Shown here piece after piece: positions 56,355-64,000 of a stretch of DNA of 64,000 bases; position 1 is the stretch's first letter, and every line of letters begins with the position of its first letter. Origin of the DNA: an uncultured Spartobacteria bacterium (GTDB lineage Bacteria > Verrucomicrobiota > Verrucomicrobiia > Chthoniobacterales > Chthoniobacteraceae); NCBI GenBank assembly GCA_903882875.1, contig CAIRYQ010000017.1:36106-100105 (forward strand). The letters are read 5' to 3'. Position numbers and translations under genes: made by a program. Under the pieces are notes generated by a model. The model saw only the letters and a list, made by a program, of their open reading frames with translations, made no database searches and was not told where the DNA came from.

Positions 56355-58375
56355 GCCCCTCCGCACCGAAGTATCTGCTGCCGATTGCGCATTCCAAGCA
56401 CCACGCTGTGCAATCGTCGGGAACACCCGACACAATCAGCCCGGAAGTGGCCAGGCGTTCGCGTGAGCTTTTCGACGAGAGACGCCGGAAACACCATTGC
56501 AAGACGGATCGGAATTTTTCGGTCCTGATGATCTGCCAGTGGGTCGCGGCGCTGTTCTACACGCTGCTCGTTTCTCCGCGCTCGTGGGATGGCGAGAGCA
56601 GCACGCTCCATCCGCACGTCTGGCTGGTGCTGCTTTTCGGCGGTGCGGTGACGTGCCTGCCTGTCGCGCTGGCGTACTTGAAGCCGGGGAGCATCGGCAC
56701 GCGGCACGTCATCGCCGCGAGCCAGGCCCTCATGTCGTCGCTGCTGATCCACATTTCCGGCGGACGCATCGAAACGCATTTCCACGTGTTCGGCTCGCTC
56801 GCATTCCTCGCGTTCTACCGCGACTGGCGGGTGCTGATCACCGCGTCGCTCGTTGTCGCCGGGGATCACCTGATGCGCGGGATTTTCTGGCCGGCGTCAA
56901 TCTTTGGCGTGCTCGCATCCAGCCCGTGGCGCTGGCTGGAACACGCCGGGTGGGTGGTGTTCGAGGATGTCTTCCTCGTGATTTCGATCCGCCAGACTCT
57001 CGCGGAGATGCTGGGCGTGGCGGAGCGGCAGGCGAAGCTGGAAGCGGTGAACGGCGAGATCGAGCGGCAGGTCGCGGAGCGGACCGCCGAGCTGGTCCAT
57101 GAAAATACCGAGCGCAGGAGTTCCGAGGCTGCACTTCGCGAGAGCGATCTGCGCTTCCGCCAGATGGCGGAGAACATCCAGCAGGTTTTCTGGATGGCGA
57201 AGCCCCACGGCGAAGAGCTGATCTACATCAGCCCCGCCTACGAGCAGATCTGGGCGCGCACCTGCGAAAGCGCATACGCCGATCCCAATTCGCGGCTCAA
57301 CGCCATCGGGCCCGAGGATCGTGCCGCGGCTTTCAGCGCCTTCGAGAAATGCGCAACCGGCGACACATTCGACATCGAGTACCGCATCATCCGGCCCGAC
57401 GGATCGCAGCAGTGGATCAGCGATCGCGGCTTCCCGGTGCGCGACGACAGCGGCAAGGTCGTGCGGGTGTGCGGCATTGCCGGGGACATCACTGCGCGCA
57501 AACAGGCCGAGGAAAAACTGACCAAGGCGCACAGGGAACTGCTGGACGCATCGCGACTGGCCGGCATGGCCGAGGTCTCGACGAGCGTGCTGCACAACGT
57601 GGGCAATGTGCTCAACAGCGTGAACATTTCCGTGGGCGTCGCAGCCGACAAAATCAGCAGGCTCAAGACGGACGCGCTCAGCCGGCTCGCAACGATCCTC
57701 GCCGAGCACAGCCATGATTTGGCGGGCTTTGTCACCAAGCACCCGCAGGGCACGCAACTGCCGGTATTCATTGCGCGACTCGGGGAACATTTCACGGCGG
57801 AGCAGGAGGCCGCGCTGGGCGAACTTGAATCGCTCCGGACAAACGTCGAGCACATCAACGAAATTGTCTCCATGCAGCAGAGCTATTCGACCGGCGGCGG
57901 CCTCATCGAGGTCATCCCCGCGGCGGAGGTGATCGAGATCGCGCTGCGGATCAATGCCGCCGCCTTCGAGCGCCACGGATGCCGCGTCGTGCGCGAATTC
58001 GATCCTCTGCTTCCGCCGCTCCTCGTGGATCGGAACAAACTGCTGCTCATCCTCGTCAACCTCATCCGCAACGCCAAGTACGCGTGCGACGACGGCGGAG
58101 GCGCGGACAAATGCATCGTCCTGCGCACGCACATGACAGCCAGCGGCTGCGCCGGAATTTCCGTGCGCGACAACGGCATCGGCATTCCGCCCGAGAATCT
58201 GGATCGCATTTTCGAGCACGGCTTCACCACCCGCAAGGGCGGCCACGGCTTCGGGCTCCACAGCAGCGCGCTCGCGGCTCGGGACATGAGCGGCTCGCTG
58301 CACGCGCAAAGCAAGGGCCACGGCTCCGGCGCCATCTTCACCATCGAACTGCCTCTCTATACCAAAAAATCATGA
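56342..58375 (+). CDS. Six-helix membrane sensor PAS histidine kinase
   Basis: The 677-residue protein has about six membrane helices (residues 60-225) carrying the motif SGGRIETHFHVFGSLAFLAF followed by YRDW. A similar G-x-IE-x-HF segment occurs in the membrane domain of some methyl-accepting chemotaxis proteins and cyclases. A coiled coil and one PAS domain (about 280-395) follow. The phospho-acceptor region is divergent, with H418 in STSVLHNVGNVLNSVN. The catalytic domain has LVNLIRNAKYACDDG, DNGIGIPPENL and GGHGFGLHSSALAARDM. It overlaps the RedB-like gene by 13 bases and the next gene by ATGA. The sensed signal is unknown. Confidence 0.92.
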   Translation: MQPLSPSAPKYLLPIAHSKHHAVQSSGTPDTISPEVARRSRELFDERRRKHHCKTDRNFSVLMICQWVAALFYTLLVSPRSWDGESSTLHPHVWLVLLFGGAVTCLPVALAYLKPGSIGTRHVIAASQALMSSLLIHISGGRIETHFHVFGSLAFLAFYRDWRVLITASLVVAGDHLMRGIFWPASIFGVLASSPWRWLEHAGWVVFEDVFLVISIRQTLAEMLGVAERQAKLEAVNGEIERQVAERTAELVHENTERRSSEAALRESDLRFRQMAENIQQVFWMAKPHGEELIYISPAYEQIWARTCESAYADPNSRLNAIGPEDRAAAFSAFEKCATGDTFDIEYRIIRPDGSQQWISDRGFPVRDDSGKVVRVCGIAGDITARKQAEEKLTKAHRELLDASRLAGMAEVSTSVLHNVGNVLNSVNISVGVAADKISRLKTDALSRLATILAEHSHDLAGFVTKHPQGTQLPVFIARLGEHFTAEQEAALGELESLRTNVEHINEIVSMQQSYSTGGGLIEVIPAAEVIEIALRINAAAFERHGCRVVREFDPLLPPLLVDRNKLLLILVNLIRNAKYACDDGGGADKCIVLRTHMTASGCAGISVRDNGIGIPPENLDRIFEHGFTTRKGGHGFGLHSSALAARDMSGSLHAQSKGHGSGAIFTIELPLYTKKS

Positions 58376-60141
58376 ACGCCCACGCCAACAACCGCATCCT
58401 CGTCATAGACGACAATCGCGCAATTCACGACGACTTCCGAAAGATACTCTCCCCCGTGGGAGGTGAGATCGATCAGTTGGCGGCGGCGTTCTTCAGCGGC
58501 CCCGAGCCCCTTCCCGCACCGCCGACCTTCGAGATAGACTCGGCCTACCAGGGCGAGGAAGGCGTGGCTGCGCTCCGCCGCGCGATCGATCAGGGTCGGC
58601 CTTATGCGATGGCATTCGTGGACGTGCGGATGCCTCCCGGCATGGATGGCGTCGAGACGGCGGAACGGCTCTGGCAGATTTGCCCGGAGCTGCAGGTGGT
58701 CATCTGCACCGCGCATTCCGATTACTCGTGGCAGGAAATGATCCACCGTCTCGGCAACCGCGACCGGCTGCTCGTGCTCAAGAAACCCTTCGCGGCCATC
58801 GAGGCGCTGCAACTCGCCTGCGCGCTGTGCGAGAAGTGGCAGCTGACTCAGGAGGCGCGCGATCACCTCGCCGCCACGGAGCGGATCGTCGAGGAGCGCA
58901 CGCACGAACTCCGCGAAACGAACGAACGGCTCCAAGCCGAGATGGAGCAGCGCAAGCAGGCCGAGGCGCATCTCCTCCGCGCACAGCGGCTCGAAAGCAT
59001 CGGCACGCTCGCCAGCGGAATCGCGCATGATCTGAACAACATGCTTTCACCCATCCTCATGTCCGCGGGACTGCTGCGCACAAACCTGCCGGAGGAATCG
59101 CAGGGACTTGTCAGCATGATCGAGACTTCCGCCCACCGCGCCGCAGGCGTGGTGAAGCAGGTGCTCACATTTGCCCGCGGCGCGGAAGGCGAATACGTGC
59201 TTCTCCAGCCCCGCCATCTGCTCCGGGAAATCATCAATGTCATCTCGGAAACTTTCCCGAGAAACATCCGGCTTCAGTGCGATCTCCCCAAGGATCTCGG
59301 CTGCCTGGAAGGCGACGCCACGCAGCTCCACCAGGTGCTCATGAATCTTTGCGTGAATGCACGCGACGCGATGCCCGATGGCGGCACGCTGCGCCTCAGC
59401 GCCGGCAACGTCGAACTCGACGAGGAATACGCGAGCATGACCCCGGGGGCGAAAGCCGGCAGCTATGTCACCATGCAGATTTCGGACACCGGCACCGGCA
59501 TCCCGAAGGAGATCATGGACAAGATATTCGATCCATTTTTCACCACCAAACCGCTCGGCAAAGGCACCGGCCTCGGCCTTTCCACAGCCGTCGGCATCCT
59601 CAAGGGCCACGGCGGATTCATTGATGTCCGCAGCGAACCGGGCAAAGGCACCACCTTCGAGATCTGCCTCCCGCTTGCCGTCGAGGGTGTCGTTTCCATC
59701 TCCGATCAAAATGAGTTGCCGCCCCCTGCCGGACACGGTGAGCTGATCCTGATAGTGGACGACGAGAGCGAGATCCGGGAAATGACCGCAGCCGTGCTCA
59801 GGCAATACGGTTACAACGTAATCGCCACCACCGATGGCACCGAGGCGGTTTCCATCTACGCACAGCGAAGCAGCGAAATCCGCGTCGTGCTCACCGACAT
59901 CATGATGCCCGTGGTGGACGGCGTGGCCCTCTGCCGCGTGTTGCGGAAAATGAATCCCGAAGTCTGCCTCATCGTCGCCACCGGCTACGCGGATGAATGC
60001 CGTGCGCTGGAATTGCGCTCGCTCAATGTGCGCGAGGTGCTCAGCAAACCCTTCAGCACGGGAATCCTCCTTGCCGCCATCGCCGATGCGGTCGCCTCGC
60101 AACGAACCACCTTCTCGCGCCCTGCGCTGCTCTGCGCCTGA
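58372..60141 (+). CDS. Hybrid signalling protein: receiver-histidine kinase-receiver
   Basis: The soluble 589-residue protein has an N-terminal receiver-like domain (about residues 8-150; ILVIDDNRAIHDDFRKIL, acceptor in AFVDVRMPPGMDG, LVLKKPFAA). A coiled coil, HisKA with H219 in SGIAHDLNNMLSPILM, and a catalytic domain follow (MNLCVNARDAMPDGG, DTGTGIPKEI, GKGTGLGLSTAVGI). A C-terminal receiver (LILIVDDESEIREMTAAVL, acceptor in VVLTDIMMPVVDG) ends it. The ATG overlaps the membrane-kinase stop (ATGA). It is the last gene of the island and the likely phosphorelay partner of that kinase. Confidence 0.95.
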   Translation: MNAHANNRILVIDDNRAIHDDFRKILSPVGGEIDQLAAAFFSGPEPLPAPPTFEIDSAYQGEEGVAALRRAIDQGRPYAMAFVDVRMPPGMDGVETAERLWQICPELQVVICTAHSDYSWQEMIHRLGNRDRLLVLKKPFAAIEALQLACALCEKWQLTQEARDHLAATERIVEERTHELRETNERLQAEMEQRKQAEAHLLRAQRLESIGTLASGIAHDLNNMLSPILMSAGLLRTNLPEESQGLVSMIETSAHRAAGVVKQVLTFARGAEGEYVLLQPRHLLREIINVISETFPRNIRLQCDLPKDLGCLEGDATQLHQVLMNLCVNARDAMPDGGTLRLSAGNVELDEEYASMTPGAKAGSYVTMQISDTGTGIPKEIMDKIFDPFFTTKPLGKGTGLGLSTAVGILKGHGGFIDVRSEPGKGTTFEICLPLAVEGVVSISDQNELPPPAGHGELILIVDDESEIREMTAAVLRQYGYNVIATTDGTEAVSIYAQRSSEIRVVLTDIMMPVVDGVALCRVLRKMNPEVCLIVATGYADECRALELRSLNVREVLSKPFSTGILLAAIADAVASQRTTFSRPALLCA

Positions 60142-60269
60142 TTGCTGCGCGTGTCCGCAAATCGATCGGACCAAGTTCGATTCCAGGCATTCGCTTGCAC
60201 GCTCGGTGATCGTGAACGGCTGGAGTGTGTATCAACCATGCCTGTCCGGTTTGTTGACAAAGATTCTTT

Positions 60270-60416
60270 GACAATAGCCCAGCGATTCATCGCTGGGTTT
60301 GCGGAGTGAAGTGGACAAAGTCCCGTAGGGGACGACAGAGGCGCTTCTTCTGTCCCTGCGGGACTTGGTTTGGCCGACGGGTCGTTTTCCCAGCGATGAA
60401 TCGCAGGGCTATTGTC
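60270..60416. repeat. Nested palindromic repeat element
   Basis: The outer arms (60270-60297 and 60389-60416) are inverted with one mismatch in 28 bases. Inner arms (from about 60312 and to about 60371) pair imperfectly around GTCCC/GGGAC blocks. The whole 147-bp element can fold into one long hairpin. Both strands carry short open frames, but none looks like a gene. It resembles a dispersed REP-like repeat. Confidence 0.75.
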
Positions 60417-60565
60417 GCCATGAATTCCCGCAGCGTTGTCAACCAATCGGATAGGCATGGATCAAATGCAGGGGCACACCCGGCCCCATGGGAAAACCCT
60501 GCCAGCGCATGACCGACTCGCTTCGTGCTTCCCGCGCGGCCCCGGCTCTGCCATTTTTCCCGGCG

Positions 60566-62101
60566 ATGCTTGCGAAAGTTTTTTCCGCCGCCGTATTCGG
60601 AGTGGAAGCGTATGATCTGGATGTCGAAGTCAGCGACAACGGCGGGCAGAAGGACGCCATCGTGATCGTCGGCCTGCCCGACGCCGCCGTGCGCGAGGCG
60701 CGCGACCGCGTGAAGACGGCCATCTCCAACAGCGGCTTCCGCTGGCCCGGCGGACACGTCACCGTGAATCTCGCGCCCGCCGACGTGAAAAAGGAAGGCC
60801 CCGGCTTTGATCTCCCCATCGCGCTCGCGATGATCGCCTGCGCGCAGGATGTGAAGCTCGATCACGCCGCCGACTTCTGCTTCCTCGGCGAACTCGCCCT
60901 CGACGGCGCAGTGCGTCCCGTGCGCGGCGTGCTCTCCGTCGCCATCGAGGCGCGGCGCGTCGGGCGCAAGAAGCTCGTCGTGCCTTTTCAAAACGCGCGC
61001 GAGGCCGCGATGGTCGCGGGCATCGAAGTGTATGGCGTGCGCAATCTCCGCGAGGCATTCACCTTCCTCACCGGCGAAAATCCGCTCGCACCCGTGCGCG
61101 AGGATCTCGCCGCGTTCTTCGCGAGCCATCGCGACTACGACGCGGACTTCGCCGACGTGCGCGGCCAGCAGCACGTGAAGCGCGCCATCGAGATCGCCGC
61201 CGCGGGCGGACACGGCCTGCTGCTCATCGGCCCGCCCGGCTCGGGCAAAAGCATGTTGAGCAAACGCGTGCCGACCATCCTCCCGCCGCTCACGATGGAG
61301 GAAGCGATCGAGACGACCAAGATCCACAGCATCGCCGGACTGCTGCTCGACAAATCCTTCGTCGCCACGCGCCCGTTTCGCGCGCCACACCACACCGTCT
61401 CGGACGCCGGCCTGCTCGGCGGCGGAATGAATCCCGCGCCCGGCGAGATCAGCATCGCGCACCACGGCGTCCTCTTCCTCGACGAACTGCCCGAGTTCAA
61501 ACGCAGCACCCTCGAAGTCCTGCGGCAGCCGATGGAGGATGGAAAAGTCACCGTCTCGCGCGCCGCCGGCACGATGACTTTCCCCGCCGAATTCATGCTC
61601 GTCGCCGCGATGAACCCGTGCCCGTGCGGCTTCCACGGCGACCCGAAGCGCCAGTGCCGCTGCACGCCTTTGCAGGTGGAAAAATACCGCGAGCGCATCT
61701 CAGGCCCGCTGCTGGATCGCATTGATCTCCACGTCGAGGCGCCCGCCGTCGCGTTCGATGAACTCCGCAGCACCGAGCGCGCGGAGCCCAGCGCCGCGAT
61801 CCGCGAGCGCGTCGTGCGAGTGCGCGAAGTGCAGCGCGCGCGATTCGGTGAAGGCGGCAAGGTGCGCGTCAATGCGCGCATGAGTTCGCAGCAGGTCCGC
61901 AAATTCTGCGCCCTCAGCGCCGACGCCGAAAACCTCCTGCGCATGGCGATGGACAACCTGAACCTCTCCGCCCGCGCCCACGACCGCATTTTGAAAACCG
62001 CCCGCACGATCGCAGACCTTGGCGGCAGCGCGGACATCGCCCCCGACCACATCGCCGAAGCCATCCAATACCGCACGCTCGACCGCAAACTCTGGCGGTA
62101 G
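60566..62101 (+). CDS. YifB/ComM-type Mg-chelatase-like AAA ATPase
   Basis: The 511-residue protein starts at the ATG at 60566 ([20 protein letters not shown]), giving the normal YifB N-terminus. Residues 1-170 form a ChlI-like domain. The AAA core has Walker [31 protein letters not shown], Walker [12 protein letters not shown], and the cysteine region [19 protein letters not shown] Mg-chelatase-type lid follows ([16 protein letters not shown]). Relatives (ComM) act as hexameric helicases in DNA branch migration during transformation. Frame upstream of the start is open but coincides with a repeat, so it is not used. Confidence 0.95.
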   Translation: MLAKVFSAAVFGVEAYDLDVEVSDNGGQKDAIVIVGLPDAAVREARDRVKTAISNSGFRWPGGHVTVNLAPADVKKEGPGFDLPIALAMIACAQDVKLDHAADFCFLGELALDGAVRPVRGVLSVAIEARRVGRKKLVVPFQNAREAAMVAGIEVYGVRNLREAFTFLTGENPLAPVREDLAAFFASHRDYDADFADVRGQQHVKRAIEIAAAGGHGLLLIGPPGSGKSMLSKRVPTILPPLTMEEAIETTKIHSIAGLLLDKSFVATRPFRAPHHTVSDAGLLGGGMNPAPGEISIAHHGVLFLDELPEFKRSTLEVLRQPMEDGKVTVSRAAGTMTFPAEFMLVAAMNPCPCGFHGDPKRQCRCTPLQVEKYRERISGPLLDRIDLHVEAPAVAFDELRSTERAEPSAAIRERVVRVREVQRARFGEGGKVRVNARMSSQQVRKFCALSADAENLLRMAMDNLNLSARAHDRILKTARTIADLGGSADIAPDHIAEAIQYRTLDRKLWR

Positions 62102-62285
62102 CCGGAACCCGCGGCCGGTTTCAGATTTCACCGCGAAGGGCAAAGGTGGAACGCGGCCTCCGGGCGTGTTTGGGCGCGGGTTGAATGGCCTGCTTGCAGT
62201 CGGAGGAAGCGCGCGCGGAGCGACGCGCTCCACCGGCGTTGCCGCGCCTTCATCCAATGGCGGCCGCTCTTTCGCTGAATCCGCC

Positions 62286-62762
62286 CTACCGCCGCAGGGC
62301 GGTGATCAGCTCGTTGATCTTCGCGCGGAGGGTCTCCATGTCCGCGACGGTCGGGGGATCATTGGTGAAAGGGGAGAACAGCGTGTCCACGGAGTTGGAA
62401 TTGGCGGAGGAATTGGAGGCGGCGGCGGAGAGCGCCGCGGCGATTGCGGCGTCCAATTCGGCACTGGTCACATCGCCGGGCATTCCCTGCGGGCCGGGCG
62501 GGCCCTGGATGCCGGGAGCGCCGTCGTTGCCATTGGTGCCGGGAATCCCCGGCGGGCCCTGCGCGCCGTCGTTGCCCTGCAAGCCTTGCGGCCCCTCATT
62601 GCCCTGCGGGCCTTGCGGGCCCTGCGATCCATCGTTGCCCTGCGGCCCCGGCGGGCCGGCGGGGACGGCATCAATCAGGTCTTTGAGGCCGTTGAACTGC
62701 GCACGGAACTCCGCGGAAACCAGTTCTGCGCCGGTGGGAGGAAAACTTGGATCGTAGGGCAT
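62286..62762 (-). CDS. Collagen-like repeat protein
   Basis: The 158-residue protein has an N-terminal head ([20 protein letters not shown]), then about 20 Gly-x-y triplets rich in Pro, Gln, Asn and Asp (starting [20 protein letters not shown]), and a helical C-terminus. Bacterial collagen-like stretches form triple helices in surface or phage-fibre proteins. No signal peptide is visible. The head and tail could trimerise and nucleate the helix. It is on the same strand as the Fn3 gene upstream. Confidence 0.8.
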   Translation of the reverse strand: MPYDPSFPPTGAELVSAEFRAQFNGLKDLIDAVPAGPPGPQGNDGSQGPQGPQGNEGPQGLQGNDGAQGPPGIPGTNGNDGAPGIQGPPGPQGMPGDVTSAELDAAIAAALSAAASNSSANSNSVDTLFSPFTNDPPTVADMETLRAKINELITALRR

Positions 62763-62871
62763 GGGAGAGGGAAACTTGGATATGGAATATGGAATGGGGA
62801 GTGGCCTGGCGGATGGGGCGGGAGGACGGGGGGCTTCACCGTCCGTCCTCCCGCCTTCATCGCGGGGTTTG

Positions 62872-63597
62872 TCACACGATGCGGCACTTGGCCGGGTCGC
62901 TCCAGTCCGTCCACTGGCCGTTCACAAAGGCGGCCATCTGGAACCACACCTCCTGCCCCGGCGTCAGGCCGGCGACGGTGAACTTCGACTTCGTCCCCTC
63001 ATACACCGTCGTCCACGGCCCCGAAGGGCTGGCCGCCTGCTGCACCCGGTAGAGCTTTGCGCCCTTCACCGCATCGCAATGTCCGTCCGCCTCCCCCGAG
63101 TGGTCGCCCTGCGTCACCGAGAGATTCTGCGGCGCACCCACCACCGCCGCGGGCGTGGCGCCCGGCGCGGCCTTCACCGGGATGTTCAGCTTCGAGAGGC
63201 TGACCGGGTCGTAAGACACCGTCGCGGCGCTGTCGTCCGCCGAAGTCGTCATCAGCACATCCAGTGCGTCATCCTTTTGCGCCAGCAGCTTGCGCTGCGT
63301 GGCGAGGTTGGTCTCGGCCGTCTTCACCTCCAGCTCCTGGTCCGTGACGGCTTGGGCGCCGGCGGTCAGTTGCGCCGGGGTCACCTTCGGGGTGGGCACC
63401 AGCTCGGGGTGTGCGGTCAGTCCGGCGCCCAATGCGCCGGCGAGCGTCTTCTTGTCGTTGCGCAACAGGCTGTCGAGTTTGAGTGCGGGTTTGCTCATGG
63501 TAGTTTTTCTGGGTTGTGCAGGGCCCGGCCCGGGCCCCGAATCCAGCCTCACACCAGTGTCGAATTTCACCGGGGGGTTGGAATCGAATCGGGCCAT
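62872..63597 (-). CDS. Fibronectin type III domain protein
   Basis: The protein has 241 residues from the ATG at 63597 ([20 protein letters not shown]), or 208 from the ATG at 63498 ([12 protein letters not shown]). I keep the longer form because the frame is continuous and a weak ribosome-binding site precedes it. A helical, Ala/Lys-rich N-terminal part leads to a C-terminal Fn3 domain ([20 protein letters not shown], then [20 protein letters not shown]). Similar short Fn3 proteins are common in Verrucomicrobia with unknown roles. It neighbours the collagen-like gene. Confidence 0.7.
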   Translation of the reverse strand: MARFDSNPPVKFDTGVRLDSGPGPGPAQPRKTTMSKPALKLDSLLRNDKKTLAGALGAGLTAHPELVPTPKVTPAQLTAGAQAVTDQELEVKTAETNLATQRKLLAQKDDALDVLMTTSADDSAATVSYDPVSLSKLNIPVKAAPGATPAAVVGAPQNLSVTQGDHSGEADGHCDAVKGAKLYRVQQAASPSGPWTTVYEGTKSKFTVAGLTPGQEVWFQMAAFVNGQWTDWSDPAKCRIV

Positions 63598-63762
63598 GGA
63601 ACCTGCGGGGTTGTTGTTCGCGCGGAAAATGATGACTCTTCTTTTACAGGTCAACCAATTTATTCTCGATGCGATTTACCTATGAAGACTGGGTGCATCA
63701 GCGGCGGTTTGATGACCATTCTGCTACAAGGAAAGGCACCTACCCTCACCATTCATGTCATA

Positions 63763-64000
63763 TCCCCCGACCACCCGGAGGATGTCCCCCGACCACCCGG
63801 AGGATGTCCCCCGACCACCCGGAGGATGTCCCCCGACCACTCGGAGGATGTCCCCCGACCCCTCGGAGGATGTCCCCCGACCCCTCGGAGGATGTCCCCC
63901 GACCACTCGGAGGATGTCCCCCGACCACCCGGAGGATGTCCCCCGACCACCCGGAGGATGTCCCCCGACCACTCGGAGGATGTCCCCCGACCCCTCGGAG
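63763..64000. repeat. 22-bp tandem repeat, continues past window edge
   Basis: At least ten complete 22-bp units of the form TCCCCCGACCACCCGGAGGATG, plus a partial eleventh, run to the right edge. Units differ at two positions, giving types A (CACCC), B (CACTC) and C (CCCTC), in the order A A A B C C B A A B C. There are no unique spacers, so it is not CRISPR. The frames stay open on both strands because the unit lacks stop codons, but no gene is supported. Confidence 0.9.

Noticed and set aside
57979..58371. Upstream extension of the last hybrid kinase
   Set aside because: Arg/His/Ala-rich shadow of the membrane kinase; the ATG at 58372 gives a normal receiver start and an ATGA overlap.
63763..64000. 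CRISPR-like array
   Set aside because: Units are contiguous with no unique spacers, and no cas gene is near.

Overview
The window looks like chromosomal DNA from a high-GC member of the Verrucomicrobia (PVC superphylum), most like the Spartobacteria/Chthoniobacter group. The support is family content: several DUF1501 proteins paired with DUF1549/DUF1553 cytochrome-type proteins, a PVC-type haem-binding 'membrane-bound dehydrogenase' protein, a DUF1080 protein, a ThuA-like protein, a Tat-exported Gfo/Idh/MocA oxidoreductase, and a fibronectin-III protein beside a collagen-like protein. No database search was possible, so the placement is inferred from protein families. I saw no rRNA, tRNA, phage or insertion-sequence transposase.

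Layout. 1-3.5 kb: a truncated FGE-type lipoprotein coupled to a secreted protein of unknown function, then pyrD. 3.5-8.8 kb: glgB, a PAS histidine kinase, a glycosyltransferase, a small membrane protein and rpsT with a clear terminator. 8.8-26.6 kb: periplasmic carbohydrate or redox proteins (PVC cytochrome, DUF1080, PQQ-like propeller, ThuA), a Ser/Thr kinase fused to a cyclic-nucleotide-binding domain, and a tightly coupled operon (small protein, DUF1501, prepeptidase-like protein, Ig/DUF1549/DUF1553 protein, cytochrome/WD40 protein). 26.7-28.5 kb: a VapBC-type toxin-antitoxin pair, a VapC remnant and a more AT-rich patch. 28.5-35 kb: a second DUF1501/DUF1549 pair, then a hypothetical gene with nadK and tlyA. 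35-38.5 kb: an acyl carrier protein, a rhodanese-DUF2892 protein, a striking 21-bp phased dyad array, a histidine phosphatase and membrane proteins. 38.6-42.1 kb: a branched-chain amino-acid cluster (avtA-ilvN-ilvC) with a decayed copy of the ilvC 3' end nearby. 42.2-46.5 kb: an oxidoreductase, an eight-haem cytochrome with HEAT and TPR repeats, and a small anchored protein. 46.5-60.1 kb: a two-component signalling island of ten proteins, nine with kinase or receiver domains plus one RedB-like thioredoxin-fold protein. 60.2-64 kb: a nested palindromic repeat, yifB/comM, collagen-like and Fn3 proteins, and a 22-bp tandem repeat running off the right edge.

How genes work together. The signalling island has two divergent arms. 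To the left are a stand-alone receiver and a receiver-kinase-receiver hybrid. To the right are an XRE-receiver fusion, a multi-PAS kinase, an Rcp1-like receiver, a receiver-PAS-kinase-receiver hybrid, a LuxR-type regulator, the RedB-like protein, a membrane kinase and another hybrid. Several of these are joined by ATGA overlaps. The least explained sequences are the 21-bp dyad array (36369-36650), the 22-bp array with 132-bp higher-order order (63763 to the edge), and a roughly 190-bp palindrome read in frame as the C-terminus of a coupled gene (21990-22176).
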